11,984 nt of DNA from Deltaproteobacteria bacterium (GCA_016200595.1 JACQEL010000543.1:1-11984), one strand, 5' to 3'. Shown: positions 1-6,349, counted from the first letter of the stretch. The notes: generated by a model from the sequence alone, not told the origin. Made by a program: numbers and translations.

Positions 1-876
1 CCGTGGTGCCTGCCCATCCAGAAGCCCCATCCGCCGATTTGGATTCCGGGGCTGCTCAGCCCGGAGACGGTGGTGTGGTGTGCCAAACATCGCTACCCCT
101 ATGTGGCGCTGGCGACCTTCCTCGAACCGACGGTGGAATTGTGGAACATGTACCAAGATGCGGCAGCCGAAGAGGGGTATCAGGTGGGGCCAGAGAATTT
201 CGGCTACCTGCAGAAGGTCTACGTGGCCGAGACGGACGAGAAGGCGCGCGAGATCGCCCAGTGGGACATGTTCGGGGGCGCGGGCATCGGGTACAGTCTG
301 TTCGGCCAGCCGCAATGGATGTTCCCGCCGGGCTACAACTCGAAGGATGCCACCAAGCGGATGGCGCGTCAGTTCACCGACCCCGACTCCACCAAGGGCA
401 GTCCGTGGGCGGGGCTGGCCGATGGCTCGACCATCTCCAAGAATGAGAGCATCTCGGATGCGCAGATCAAGACGCGGTCGGCCATCTGGCAGGACAAGCC
501 GGTGGATGTGGAGCAGACGCGGCGGCAGATACTGGAGGCGTTTCCGGCGGTCGAGCGGGCGATGCAGGTGATTTGCGGCACGCCCCAGACGGTGATTGCG
601 AAGCTGCGCACGGTGCTGGAAGTGCTGCGTCCGGGCATTTTCGCCTTTTGGCAGAACGACGGGCCGATCTCGCAAGAAGACCGCCTGAACAATATGCGTC
701 TGATCGCGACCGAGGTGATGCCCGCGGTGCGTGAGATTGGCAAAGAGCTGGGGCTGACGTCGCCGTTCGAAGTGGCGCCGGGCTCGCGGCCGCTGCAGAA
801 GGGCGCGAAGTCACAGTCGGTGGGTTCCCTTGAACCGTTGCGCGCGCTGCGTGAGCAGTCCGCAGCGAATGTGTAG
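1..876 (+). CDS. LLM-class flavin-dependent oxidoreductase (5' end outside window)
   Basis: This is the C-terminal 291 residues of a bacterial-luciferase-like monooxygenase. The frame is open from base 1, and the first residues carry the family signature QKPHPPIWIPG followed by SPETV, which normally lies in the middle of the protein, so the N-terminal flavin-barrel half lies upstream of the window. Family members use reduced FMN or F420 to oxidise small organic substrates in the cytoplasm. HRYPYVAL and the block around AAAEEGYQVGPENFGY are typical of the large long-chain alkane/flavin monooxygenase-like subgroup. The later segment PQTVIAKLRTVLE resembles the usual C-terminal helical part. The gene ends with TAG at 874-876 and converges on the epimerase gene. 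Family is secure; substrate and cofactor choice are unknown. Confidence 0.88.
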   Translation, partial: PWCLPIQKPHPPIWIPGLLSPETVVWCAKHRYPYVALATFLEPTVELWNMYQDAAAEEGYQVGPENFGYLQKVYVAETDEKAREIAQWDMFGGAGIGYSLFGQPQWMFPPGYNSKDATKRMARQFTDPDSTKGSPWAGLADGSTISKNESISDAQIKTRSAIWQDKPVDVEQTRRQILEAFPAVERAMQVICGTPQTVIAKLRTVLEVLRPGIFAFWQNDGPISQEDRLNNMRLIATEVMPAVREIGKELGLTSPFEVAPGSRPLQKGAKSQSVGSLEPLRALREQSAANV

Positions 877-882
877 CTCGCA

Positions 883-901
883 CCCTCCCTGCACGGGGGG
901 G
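883..901. terminator. GC-rich hairpin between convergent genes
   Basis: CCCTCCC (883-889) can pair with GGGGGGG (895-901) across a 5-base loop, with one T.G pair. It sits in the 57-bp gap between the convergent oxidoreductase and epimerase genes, where a two-way terminator is expected. No T-run follows on either strand, so intrinsic termination is doubtful. Confidence 0.3.
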
Positions 902-933
902 CCTCTCCACCTATGACTTTGGTGAGCGAGCAT

Positions 934-2037
934 TCAACGGTTCCGATGGTCGCGGGCTAGGCCCGGTTCTTTGGGATGTGGGTAGGGGTGAGGCGTAGGA
1001 ACCATCTCGCGGTGGAATGCCCGGGCCCGCACCATCGCGTCACGATAAATTGCCGCGAGGTGGTCTTCGGTATCGTAATCGAACGCATCCTGCAGGCGCT
1101 GTTCGATGTCGCCGCCGCGCTCGGGTTGATGCTCAATATACCACCGCGCCGTGCGGCGCAGCGCCGTATCGGGCGGCAGCGGATCGCTGTAGCCGAGTTG
1201 CTGCTTAATTTTGTGGAGATCCATCAGCTTGTGATGCGGCGTAATCTCAAGGCTGACGCTGCGCGCAGGGTAGGCGACCTCAGCTGGCAGGCTGAGGATC
1301 TCGAACTTGTGATTCATCTCGTCGGCGATAATGTCGACAATCTGGCGCACCGAGAATTGCATGTCGTCGCCACAGTTGTAGATTTGCCCGGCCGCCACCT
1401 CGGGCTTGTCCACCGCCAGTAACACCGCATGTGCGAGATTCCCGGCGTAGCCATGCGTCATCAGGCCCAGGCCACCCTCAGACAGGATCAGGAACGGACG
1501 TTTGTCGAGCACGCGACGGATGACGCACCATTCACGCGGCAACAACTGATAAGGCCCGTACACATACGGATAGCGGTAGACTACGCCGTGCGGGTGAGCC
1601 GCCAGCACCGCCTGCTCCGTGCTGGCAATGAGATAGGAGAAGCGGTGCTCCTGTTCGGTCTGCACAGTGGGTGCCGTCTCGGGCACTGGAATCGGCAGGC
1701 CGTGAGGAAAATTCACCGAGGGATCGAAATAACCGCGATATGCTGGGACGCCGCCGATCGCGATGAACTGCTCGGTCTTGCCTACTAGTGCTTCAGCGAT
1801 CACCCGAATGCGTCCGTACGTGGCGATCACTACATCGAAGGTCCGCCCCGCGATTGCCGCGTCTAGCGTCTCGCGGAAATGTGGATCGCCGTGAATGTGT
1901 TCGACGTCGTCAGGAATTTCGGGAATCTCGTGTGTGCCGCGATGGAAGATCGCGACCGTGTAGCCGCGTTCCTGAAGACCCTTGACTAAAAACGGTCCGC
2001 TTGGACCGGTGCCACCCACAACTAGCGCAGTTTTCAT
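934..2037 (-). CDS. NAD-dependent epimerase/dehydratase family protein (atypical extended SDR)
   Basis: A 367-residue Rossmann-fold protein of the extended short-chain dehydrogenase family. The nucleotide-binding loop GGTGPSGP lies at residues 8-15 after the first beta strand (KTALVV), and VVIATYGR continues the Rossmann core. Extended SDRs act on nucleotide sugars, other sugars or related small molecules. The catalytic YxxxK is not present in its usual form: the expected place reads YLIAS, with serine instead of lysine, followed by TEQAVL and then YRYPYVYGP, which matches the usual RPxxVYGP region. This suggests an atypical, perhaps non-redox, member. I chose ATG at 2037 because AAGG precedes it and the family normally starts directly at the first strand; an in-frame GTG at 2049 would add four residues. 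It converges on the upstream oxidoreductase gene. Confidence 0.85.
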   Translation of the reverse strand: MKTALVVGGTGPSGPFLVKGLQERGYTVAIFHRGTHEIPEIPDDVEHIHGDPHFRETLDAAIAGRTFDVVIATYGRIRVIAEALVGKTEQFIAIGGVPAYRGYFDPSVNFPHGLPIPVPETAPTVQTEQEHRFSYLIASTEQAVLAAHPHGVVYRYPYVYGPYQLLPREWCVIRRVLDKRPFLILSEGGLGLMTHGYAGNLAHAVLLAVDKPEVAAGQIYNCGDDMQFSVRQIVDIIADEMNHKFEILSLPAEVAYPARSVSLEITPHHKLMDLHKIKQQLGYSDPLPPDTALRRTARWYIEHQPERGGDIEQRLQDAFDYDTEDHLAAIYRDAMVRARAFHREMVPTPHPYPHPKEPGLARDHRNR

Positions 2038-2088
2038 CGACCTTACCACCGTCCTTTCTAATCTAAGAGCGACTGCTGGCTGCGCACA

Positions 2089-2116
2089 AATCTAACGGTT
2101 GTCAGCCAACAGTCAA
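2089..2116 (-). promoter_or_regulatory. Candidate sigma70 promoter of the epimerase gene
   Basis: On the minus strand TTGACT (2116-2111) is followed after 16 bases by TAGATT (2094-2089), about 50 bases before the epimerase ATG. The -35 hexamer lies in one of two copies of GTCAACTTAC (2112-2121 and 2158-2167, plus-strand reading). The fit to consensus is moderate and no experimental support is available. Confidence 0.35.
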
Positions 2117-2271
2117 CTTACGTGCTTGAGGATGAGATATGTCCTATACGGGGCAGTGTCAACTTACAGAAACGGGTGGGTCTGGAAGAAGACTGGGCTC
2201 TGGGATTGGTTATTTTTGGTCAATCAAATTGATCAAGCCCGGCGAATCATCCGCGTTGCGCGGTGTTTCGG

Positions 2272-2517
2272 TTATTTCGGGTGGGGGATGATGTCGATGA
2301 GAGAGTAGGTGTCGGGCTCGATGGTGAAATAGAAACGCCAATCTTTTGTCACTCGTGCTTGCCAGATATTCCGCGCCTCGTCGTACTTCTTGGCCTGTAA
2401 GGAAGGATGCCGGAGGTTTTGGGAAAGGAAGGCGGCTTGTTTGTCAAAGGCTCGCCGGATAGAGGCTGGCGCCACCTGGTAGCTTTTCCGAAAGCGCTCG
2501 CTATAAAAAAGCCGCAT
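2272..2517 (-). CDS. RelE/ParE superfamily toxin of a type II toxin-antitoxin pair
   Basis: An 81-residue protein with the compact RelE/ParE layout: an N-terminal strand and helix pair (residues 1-35), then NIWQARVTKDWRFYF (50-64) and the final strand LIDIIPHPK. The ARVTKDWRFYF segment corresponds to the conserved basic strand pair of RelE-like mRNA interferases, and the C-terminal histidine is at the usual position. RelE members cut ribosome-bound mRNA while ParE members target gyrase; the sequence alone does not decide between them. Its ATG follows the antitoxin TAA directly (TAAATG) with no clear ribosome binding site, so translation is probably coupled. Length is normal for the family and the frame is intact. 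Confidence 0.85.
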   Translation of the reverse strand: MRLFYSERFRKSYQVAPASIRRAFDKQAAFLSQNLRHPSLQAKKYDEARNIWQARVTKDWRFYFTIEPDTYSLIDIIPHPK

Positions 2518-2826
2518 TTAGGCCGCGCGTTTAGATTTCTTTCGGGGCTTCTTGTCTCCATGCAAGGATTTGAGCATGTCCTGTACGGATGAAAACGGCC
2601 CGTAGACACGGCCTTTCTTGAGGTCTGCCAATCCCTCAGCAATGCCTTTTTCCACGATATCCTTCGGCGTAAGAACGATCTGGTTTCCCTTGCGCTCCAC
2701 TTCGACGATATCACCAGCAGCCAGGCCCAGCTCGTCATGGAGCTTTTTGGGGATAGCTACTTGCCGGCTTGCACCCACACGGGCCAAAAGCGGCCGCGCG
2801 GGTTTAGGGTTCGCTTGTGTTTTCAT
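2518..2826 (-). CDS. AbrB/MazE-family antitoxin
   Basis: A 102-residue protein with a SpoVT/AbrB-type DNA-binding domain at about residues 15-54 (ASRQVAIPKKLHDELGL, then AAGDIVEVERKGNQIVL), which forms a swapped-hairpin dimer that binds operator DNA. The C-terminal part (60-90, containing GRVYGPFSSVQDMLKSLH) is the usual toxin-neutralising tail in AbrB antitoxins paired with RelE-like toxins, and it ends in a lysine/arginine-rich stretch. It precedes and abuts the toxin gene, giving the normal antitoxin-first order. A promoter (2835-2863) and a 9-bp dyad over the start codon support autorepression. The predicted transcription start lies only a few bases before ATG, so the message may be leaderless. 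Confidence 0.87.
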   Translation of the reverse strand: MKTQANPKPARPLLARVGASRQVAIPKKLHDELGLAAGDIVEVERKGNQIVLTPKDIVEKGIAEGLADLKKGRVYGPFSSVQDMLKSLHGDKKPRKKSKRAA

Positions 2827-2846
2827 ATATTTGTATAATATGAAAA
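2820..2846. promoter_or_regulatory. Operator-like inverted repeat over the antitoxin start
   Basis: TTTTCATAT (2820-2828) and ATATGAAAA (2838-2846) are perfect 9-bp inverted copies separated by 9 bases. The repeat covers the antitoxin start codon and its -10 box, as expected for autorepression by the AbrB-like antitoxin or the toxin-antitoxin complex. The A+T richness raises the chance that it is fortuitous. Confidence 0.5.
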
Positions 2847-2863
2847 ATTGGAGAAGTTGTCAG
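2835..2863 (-). promoter_or_regulatory. Sigma70-type promoter of the toxin-antitoxin operon
   Basis: On the minus strand CTGACA (2863-2858) is followed after exactly 17 bases by TATTAT (2840-2835). Each hexamer matches the consensus at five of six positions. Initiation about 7 bases downstream would fall at about 2828, two bases before the ATG at 2826, predicting a leaderless or nearly leaderless antitoxin mRNA. Confidence 0.6.
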
Positions 2864-2913
2864 CAGTGTCGCCAGCCACAGGCACTCGATTCTTCTGTAA
2901 GGAGGTTAGCACT

Positions 2914-3447
2914 ATGCCCCGCATCGCCTACAAGCCCCAGGACAACGCTGGACCCGAAGAGATCGTAGCCCCGCTCCGTGCACGCCGTGGCGGGACCTTG
3001 TTAAATCTAGACCGTATGCTCCTGCACAGCCCGGCATATGCCCTGGGGTGGAATGATTTTTTGCGGACGGTCAGGACTGACTTAAGCCTCGCGCCCAAGC
3101 TGCGGGAACTCGCGGTATTCTGCGTGGCGATGTTGAATGGTGCGGAGTACGGGCTTCATCATCATACGCCGGAGTTTATGCGGGTAGGGGGCACGGAGGC
3201 GCAGGTGATAGCTCTACGTGATTTCGCAGCGGCTGCCAACAACACTGCGTTATTTGACGCGGCCGAGCGCGCGGTGATGCAACTCACGTTTGAGATGACA
3301 CGCAAGGTACAGGTCAGCGAGGCAACTTTTGCGGCTGTGAAGACCGCTTTGCCCGATGAGCAGCAGGTGGTGGAGTTGGTAGGGGTGATTGCCACCTACA
3401 ACATGGTGACACGCTTTCTGGTGGCGCTGGGCGTGGAGCCCGAATAA
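2914..3447 (+). CDS. Carboxymuconolactone decarboxylase (CMD) family protein
   Basis: A 177-residue all-helical CMD-like protein. LRELAVFCVAMLNGAEYGLHHHTPEF (in two parts at residues 63-88) is the signature helix pair in which CMD/AhpD proteins place active-site residues: the glutamate of RELAV, then NGAEY and the histidine cluster HHH. There is no CxxC, so it is not a peroxiredoxin-type AhpD but closer to the decarboxylase-like, non-thiol branch. Such proteins often act on lactones or aromatic breakdown intermediates, and the dienelactone hydrolase gene downstream fits that setting. I chose ATG at 2914 because AAGGAGGT (2899-2906) lies 7 bases upstream; an ATG at 2848 in the same frame has no such site and overlaps the toxin-antitoxin promoter. 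Substrate unknown. Confidence 0.85.
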   Translation: MPRIAYKPQDNAGPEEIVAPLRARRGGTLLNLDRMLLHSPAYALGWNDFLRTVRTDLSLAPKLRELAVFCVAMLNGAEYGLHHHTPEFMRVGGTEAQVIALRDFAAAANNTALFDAAERAVMQLTFEMTRKVQVSEATFAAVKTALPDEQQVVELVGVIATYNMVTRFLVALGVEPE

Positions 3448-3482
3448 CTCTGTTAATCTTGTTTTTGCGTAATCGGACGGAG

Positions 3483-3511
3483 TTGACGTGCGCTCCCTTC
3501 CTCCGCAAAAT
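3483..3511 (+). promoter_or_regulatory. Candidate promoter of the dienelactone hydrolase gene
   Basis: TTGACG (3483-3488) and CAAAAT (3506-3511) are separated by 17 bases and match the sigma70 consensus at five and four positions. They would give a leader of about 80 bases that contains the hairpin at 3559-3582. The gene might instead be read through from the CMD gene. Confidence 0.35.
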
Positions 3512-3558
3512 AACTTGTCTCATTTTGGGAGAGACCAAAGACAGAACTATTGCAACCA

Positions 3559-3582
3559 TGCGTCTCATCAGCTTGAGACGCA
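3559..3582 (+). promoter_or_regulatory. Leader hairpin or operator dyad before dienelactone hydrolase
   Basis: TGCGTCTCA (3559-3567) and TGAGACGCA (3574-3582) form a perfect 9-bp dyad around a 6-base centre. It ends 3 bases before the Shine-Dalgarno sequence AAAGGAG (3586-3592). It may be an RNA hairpin that affects ribosome access or mRNA stability, or a DNA operator. No T-run follows, so it is not a standard terminator. Confidence 0.45.
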
Positions 3583-3599
3583 ACTAAAGGAGTAGTGGT

Positions 3600-4322
3600 A
3601 TGAAGACGGAAACCATCGAGTACCAGGACGGCGACGTGTCTCTTCGCGGATTTGTGGCGTTTGACGACCAGACATCCGGTAGGCGCCCGGGAGTGCTGGT
3701 AATGCCCGAGGCCTTCGGTCTGGGCACCCATGCCAAGCAACGTGCCGAGCGGCTGGCGAAGCTAGGGTACGTCGCGTTGGCGGGTGATCCCTATGGTAAC
3801 GGCGTCGAGTTCAAAGATCTGCAGGAGGCCATAAAACATGCCGGCGCCCTGCGCGAGGACCCGGCCAAGTTCCGCCAACGCGCGCGCGTGGCCCTCGACA
3901 AGCTCGCCTCCCTGCCGCAGGTTGACGCAAGTCGGTTAGCGGCGATCGGCTATTGCATGGGTGGCACCTTTTCCTTGGAACTCGCCCGCGACGGTGCACC
4001 GCTCAAAGGTATCGTCTCCTTTCATGGCGGTCTGGAGACGCAACGTCCGGCCGTGGCCGGTCAGGTCAAGGCGAAAATCCTGGTTTGCACGGGCGCCGAC
4101 GATCCGTTCGTCCCGGTAACTCAGGCCAACGCCCTGGCTGAGGAGATGACCAAGGCGGGAGCGGACTGGCAGATCATCAGCTATGGCGGTACGGTGCACA
4201 GCTTCACCAATCCGGACGCAGACAGTGCCGGCATACCAGGGCTGGCCTATAATAAGCTGGCGGACGAGCGGTCATGGAAGGCGATGGCGTCGTTCTTCGC
4301 GGAAATTTTCGGCGCAGCGTAA
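3600..4322 (+). CDS. Dienelactone hydrolase family protein
   Basis: A 240-residue alpha/beta hydrolase with the complete dienelactone hydrolase triad: nucleophile Cys119 in GYCMGG, Asp168 in GADDPFVP and His200 in VHSFTNP. Glu37 in MPEAFGL corresponds to the glutamate that controls the cysteine in this family. Classical members open dienelactone to maleylacetate in chlorocatechol degradation, but many related cytoplasmic enzymes act on other esters and lactones, so the substrate is open. AAAGGAG (3586-3592) supports the start. Length is normal for the family. The gene follows the CMD gene by 152 bases with its own candidate promoter, and its stop is one base away from the stop of the convergent cupin gene. 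Confidence 0.92.
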   Translation: MKTETIEYQDGDVSLRGFVAFDDQTSGRRPGVLVMPEAFGLGTHAKQRAERLAKLGYVALAGDPYGNGVEFKDLQEAIKHAGALREDPAKFRQRARVALDKLASLPQVDASRLAAIGYCMGGTFSLELARDGAPLKGIVSFHGGLETQRPAVAGQVKAKILVCTGADDPFVPVTQANALAEEMTKAGADWQIISYGGTVHSFTNPDADSAGIPGLAYNKLADERSWKAMASFFAEIFGAA

Positions 4323-4323
4323 T

Positions 4324-4791
4324 CTACTCGAAGGCAACGTACTGCTTCTTGAAGCGGGTCGTCATATTCCAAGTTCCAGCCCAGCCCTTGGGGATGACGA
4401 ACGTGTCTCCCGGGCCGAATTCTTCTCGGCGCCCGCTTCGATTCGTGACGATCAAATGCCCTGCGAGCACGAGGCAGTATTCGTCATGCGGATAGGCGTC
4501 GGTCTTGAGGACGCCGGGTCCGCTCTCCCAGAGAGCGACAGTGAACTTCCGATCTTCAGATCTGTACTCAATCGAGCTTGTATACGAGCCATCGAAGGCG
4601 CCATCACCTGGGACGACCATTTCTTTCGGGTATTTCCCAGGCTCCGTCGGCGTTGCCTTGCGCTCGACTCGCGTGATCTCTTTCCCACCTGTTTGCGCGT
4701 GAGCCGTGGAGCCGAAGACGCCGACCAGCGCGAGCGCGCAAAGCATGCCAGTTGCGACGTAACGATCGACTAGTGCGGTAATATTGTTCAT
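4324..4791 (-). CDS. Exported cupin-domain protein (DUF861/Cupin_3 type)
   Basis: A 155-residue protein with a signal peptide (hydrophobic segment around residues 14-27, likely cleavage after AHA at 32), so it probably acts in the periplasm or outside the cell. The mature part carries one cupin barrel: PHDEYCLVLAGHLIV (101-115), then FGPGDTFVIPKGWAGTWNM (125-143) and a KKQYVAF end. These match the Cupin_3 domain found in ureidoglycine aminohydrolase-like proteins. The usual HxH metal motif is reduced: His102 and Glu104 are present, but the late histidine is replaced by the tryptophan/glycine segment, as is common in this subgroup. AAGGAAG lies 8 bases before ATG. Function is not predictable beyond the fold. 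An NTF2-like remnant precedes it on the same strand. Confidence 0.82.
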   Translation of the reverse strand: MNNITALVDRYVATGMLCALALVGVFGSTAHAQTGGKEITRVERKATPTEPGKYPKEMVVPGDGAFDGSYTSSIEYRSEDRKFTVALWESGPGVLKTDAYPHDEYCLVLAGHLIVTNRSGRREEFGPGDTFVIPKGWAGTWNMTTRFKKQYVAFE

Positions 4792-4842
4792 ACAGTTTTC
4801 TTCCTTCTTAGCTTCAGGCCTTTGTGGTGTCGTCTCACAAAT

Positions 4843-4923
4843 TCAGAAACGGAACCGATCTCCTTTGTTAAAAGCGGAGAGACTCTGCTCCACGAGCGTT
4901 TGAATCTCGTCTCGCGCCGCCAT
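4843..4923 (-). pseudogene. 26-codon remnant of an NTF2/SnoaL-like gene
   Basis: A short minus-strand reading frame starts at ATG 4923 and ends with TGA at 4843. It reads MAARDEIQTLVEQSL followed by SAFNKGD, which is the usual first helix of NTF2/SnoaL-fold proteins (pattern: ..I..LV...L.AFN.GD). After GD the family similarity stops and the frame closes within four codons. AGGAAG lies 9 bases before the ATG, so the translation start appears preserved. I read it as the 5' stub of a gene whose body was deleted just upstream of the cupin gene; it could alternatively be a small translated leader. The similarity is short, so confidence is moderate. Confidence 0.45.
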
Positions 4924-5102
4924 GATAAGAATCTTCCTCTCAAGGTGTGAGATACGTCATAAACTCGGTATCGCTTTCATTCCGTTGCCTGTTGACGGTA
5001 TCCTGCATGCTGCATGCCAGATACGAATGTCCGCCAGAACGCGATGATTTCCACAGTGATGACACTCGCGAAACTCCCAATCCCATTCCCGCGGCTAACA
5101 AG

Positions 5103-5152
5103 CGTTGCTGGTATGCAACGTGAAGTTGCAGTGGCGCAACAACGAAAGTTGT
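5103..5152. repeat. Cluster of three small hairpins
   Basis: Three consecutive stem-loops fill 50 bases: CGTTGC/GCAACG (5103-5108, 5115-5120), GTTGC/GCAAC (5125-5129, 5136-5140), and ACAAC/GTTGT (5139-5143, 5148-5152) closed by a GAAA loop. The second and third overlap by two bases, so they may be alternatives. The same GTTGC word is reused, suggesting a repeat-derived or structured RNA origin. No known family is recognised. Confidence 0.4.
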
Positions 5153-5239
5153 CCTTCTCCTGCCATGGGGTCGTTGCTCCTTGCCTGTGCGTCTAAATCG
5201 AACCACAGAAGATTCGTACACTTCATAACTCGAAGTGAG

Positions 5240-5324
5240 AAATCCCTCCTTGCCCCCCGTTGACAAAGGGGGGGATCAAACGCCCCCTTTAGCAAAGGGG
5301 GCCGCGCGCAGCGCGGGGGGATTT
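5240..5324. repeat. MITE/REP-like palindromic element
   Basis: An 85-bp element bounded by imperfect terminal inverted repeats: AAATCCCTCC (5240-5249) and GGGGGGATTT (5315-5324), nine of ten positions matching. Inside are three hairpins: an imperfect CCCCCC...GGGGGG stem around GTTGACAAA (5253-5275), a perfect 9-bp stem GCCCCCTTT/AAAGGGGGC with an AGC loop (5282-5302), and CCGCGC/GCGCGG with a GCA loop (5302-5316). Elements of this kind (AAATCCCCC ends with CCCCCTTT..AAAGGGGG cores) are scattered in many environmental genomes. It lies 35 bp beyond the hydrolase stop and may help end that transcript. No coding capacity is credible here. Confidence 0.7.
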
Positions 5325-5359
5325 TTGTCAGAGACTGTACCAATGTCATACGTTTCGAT

Positions 5360-6292
5360 TTAGCCCTTTATAAATGCAAGGAGGTCGCCGTTGAGGCGAT
5401 CCATATTGGTGAACATGAGGCCGTGCGCCTCGCCCTCGTACACTTTAAACTGACAACCCCGTATCAGCGGGGCGGTCTTCCGCCCGGTCAGATCAATCGG
5501 CAGGGTGTCTTTATCACCCTGAATGATCAACGTCGGTACGGTGATTCTAGGCAGTTCAGCGCGAAAGTCGGTTTCGCTCCACGCCTGGCTGAGGTCGATC
5601 GCGGTTTTGAGTGGACACTGAAGAGCCAGGTTCGCTACCCACTGCATCATCTCCGGCGAAGTTCCCTGCGCGAAGTACGGTACGGTGTTTTCGGCCACCC
5701 ATTTGGGAAAATCCTTGCACCACGCTGCGCGCATTTGCTCGAAAGCGCTTTTGTCTAACCCGTCCGGGTTGTTCGCCGTCTTCAACAGGAAAGGCGTAGT
5801 CGGCGCGATGAGCACGACGCGAGCGATGCGGCCGGAGCCGTGACGCGACAAGTAGCGCACGACCTCGCCACCCCCCATCGAATGGCTGACAAGCATAACA
5901 TTGTGAAGGTCAAGTTGCTCGATCACCGAAGCGAGGTCGTCCGCGAGGGTGTCGTAATCGTAGCCTTGCCAAGGCTGGCTGGAGCGGCCAATGCCGCGCC
6001 GGTCGTACGCGATGCACCGCACGCCCTGACTGACCATGGGGGTCATCTGGTACTGCCACATGTCGGAGTTCAACCCCCAATTGCTAAGGAAGACGACAGG
6101 CTTCCCCGCGCCCCAATCCTTATAGAATAAGCTCGTACCGTCCTTAGTCTCGATGAATGACGTACGAGGCATCTTCGCCGCCGCAGCTCTCGTCTTTGCG
6201 CTTCCCGCTGGGACCGTTTCAGCGCCAGCGGCGACCAATCCAACTCCAGCGGCGGCAGACGCGATCGACTTCAGAACATTTCTTCTGTGCAT
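5360..6292 (-). CDS. Tat-exported alpha/beta hydrolase (chloroperoxidase/esterase-like)
   Basis: A 310-residue alpha/beta-fold hydrolase with a twin-arginine signal: RRNVLK at residues 3-8, then an alanine-rich hydrophobic stretch (9-23), so it is probably exported folded. The core resembles cofactor-free haloperoxidases/perhydrolases and aryl esterases: YDRRGIGRSS (96-105), nucleophile Ser128 in SHSMGG, acid Asp242 in GDKDTLP and His270 in GEAHGLMFTN. The helical cap lies at about 155-225. Substrate is unknown; ester, lactone or peracid chemistry is possible. I chose ATG at 6292, preceded by CGGAGAG; a TTG at 6331 would place extra residues before the Tat motif. It is divergent from the XRE regulator, and two regulator-like dyads lie in the gap. 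A possible leader hairpin covers its Shine-Dalgarno sequence. Confidence 0.9.
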   Translation of the reverse strand: MHRRNVLKSIASAAAGVGLVAAGAETVPAGSAKTRAAAAKMPRTSFIETKDGTSLFYKDWGAGKPVVFLSNWGLNSDMWQYQMTPMVSQGVRCIAYDRRGIGRSSQPWQGYDYDTLADDLASVIEQLDLHNVMLVSHSMGGGEVVRYLSRHGSGRIARVVLIAPTTPFLLKTANNPDGLDKSAFEQMRAAWCKDFPKWVAENTVPYFAQGTSPEMMQWVANLALQCPLKTAIDLSQAWSETDFRAELPRITVPTLIIQGDKDTLPIDLTGRKTAPLIRGCQFKVYEGEAHGLMFTNMDRLNGDLLAFIKG

Positions 6293-6304
6293 AAGGTTTT
6301 TCTC

Positions 6305-6349
6305 TCTCCGTTGATAAAGATAGCGGATCAATAATCAGCGCAACGGAGA
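6305..6349 (-). promoter_or_regulatory. Leader stem that could mask the hydrolase ribosome binding site
   Basis: On the minus strand TCTCCGTTG (6349-6341) is the perfect complement of CAACGGAGA (6313-6305), with 27 bases between. The downstream arm contains the CGGAGA used as Shine-Dalgarno sequence of the hydrolase. If transcription starts upstream of 6349, the pairing would hide the ribosome binding site. Confidence 0.4.

Larger units (their letters stand above)
4924..5359. other. Gene-free stretch of 436 bp with structured repeats
   Basis: I see no convincing gene here. Open frames exist on the minus strand but have no start signal or recognisable domain, and they run through the palindromic element. 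The stretch holds a doubled CTGCATG (5001-5014 area), a three-hairpin cluster (5103-5152) and a MITE-like palindromic element (5240-5324). The region upstream of the NTF2-like remnant must also hold the promoter for the remnant/cupin unit, but I cannot point to clear -35 and -10 boxes. Confidence 0.5.

Noticed and set aside
2099..2308. Plus-strand open frame of 69 codons between the epimerase and toxin genes
   Set aside because: No ribosome binding site or recognisable domain, and its 3' part is antisense to the toxin gene.
2848..2913. Longer CMD protein starting at ATG 2848
   Set aside because: No Shine-Dalgarno sequence there, it overlaps the toxin-antitoxin promoter, and a strong AAGGAGGT precedes ATG 2914.
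5090..5155. Possible integron attC site, because CTAACAAGCG precedes a set of hairpins
   Set aside because: The first core does not fit RYYYAAC and no matching GTTRRRY end is present downstream.
4940..5349. Two minus-strand open frames across the palindromic element
   Set aside because: Their residues come from the GC-rich hairpins and low-complexity repeat; no start signals and no domain.
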